Positions 5,229 to 5,266 of a DNA stretch of 5,266 bases are shown here, one piece after another. The notes under the pieces were generated by a model. It ran no database searches. It was given only the letters and a program-made list of their open reading frames with translations, and had not been told where the DNA came from. Origin of the DNA: Oscillospiraceae bacterium. Lineage in GTDB: Bacteria; Bacillota; Clostridia; Oscillospirales; Ruminococcaceae. The DNA is taken from positions 1 through 5,266 of the forward strand of contig JAEDGE010000128.1 in NCBI GenBank assembly GCA_016297675.1. Direction: 5' to 3'. The position numbers were made by a program, and so were the translations under genes. Positions within the stretch are counted from its first letter, which is position 1. The number at the start of each line of letters is the position of its first letter.

Positions 5229-5266
5229 ATTGCCTCCATTTCTGCCTGTTCTACGAAAACGGGCGC
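5225..5266 (-). CDS. 3' end of an unidentified upstream gene (partial)
   Basis: The last 13 codons of a gene entering from the right edge read APVFVEQAEMEAI and then TGA (5225-5227). The TGA overlaps the ATG of the next gene in an ATGA arrangement, and the GGAGG ribosome site of that gene lies inside this coding tail. Such overlap is the main support that this is real coding sequence. Too little is present to identify the protein. Confidence 0.5.
   Translation of the reverse strand, partial: APVFVEQAEMEAI

Overview
The window looks like a piece of accessory DNA, probably an integrative or conjugative element, from a gut-type Firmicute (Clostridia). The reasons are strong GGAGG-type ribosome binding sites, overlapping genes in one direction, and a small protein at the right edge of a type I associate with clostridial mobile elements. 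That taxonomic placement is inference from style and family resemblance. All supportable genes are on the minus strand, so the window reads right to left.

Right edge (4932-5266): a GC-rich remnant of the host element. It holds the last 13 codons of an unidentified gene, overlapping by 4 nt a 98-residue protein of unknown function. Base composition drops sharply just left of about 4930, which suggests the defence genes are cargo inserted next to this backbone.

Middle (2011-4920): a CCWGG-type restriction-modification and repair cassette. A good sigma-A-like promoter (4854-4882), framed by 18-bp direct repeats, leads into a C5-cytosine methyltransferase of the Dcm/EcoRII type that carries an N-terminal ribbon-helix-helix DNA-binding domain. 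Its stop codon abuts the start of an EcoRII-family restriction endonuclease, which overlaps by 1 nt a Vsr very-short-patch repair endonuclease. The methylase would protect CCWGG, the nuclease would cut unmethylated CCWGG, and Vsr would repair the T:G mismatches left by deaminated 5-methylcytosine. As given, the endonuclease gene is split by a one-base deletion in a short A run (3456-3459). This separates the N-terminal effector domain from the catalytic domain, leaving in effect a methylase-plus-Vsr pair.

Left-centre (304-1934): a two-gene module, an XRE-HTH/ImmA-IrrE-type zinc peptidase (HELVH) overlapping by 1 nt a PIN-like DUF4411-type putative ribonuclease. This arrangement resembles a toxin-antitoxin or stress-response pair. 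A perfect 15-bp interrupted palindrome lies just upstream of the peptidase gene and is a candidate operator.

Left edge (1-303): no convincing gene. It contains a hairpin with a T run (probable terminator), a cluster of GCTATCA repeats with an inverted copy, and a GC-rich palindrome.

The points most worth following up are the RHH-fused methylase with repeats bracketing its own promoter, and the frameshifted EcoRII homologue whose separate catalytic half is otherwise intact.
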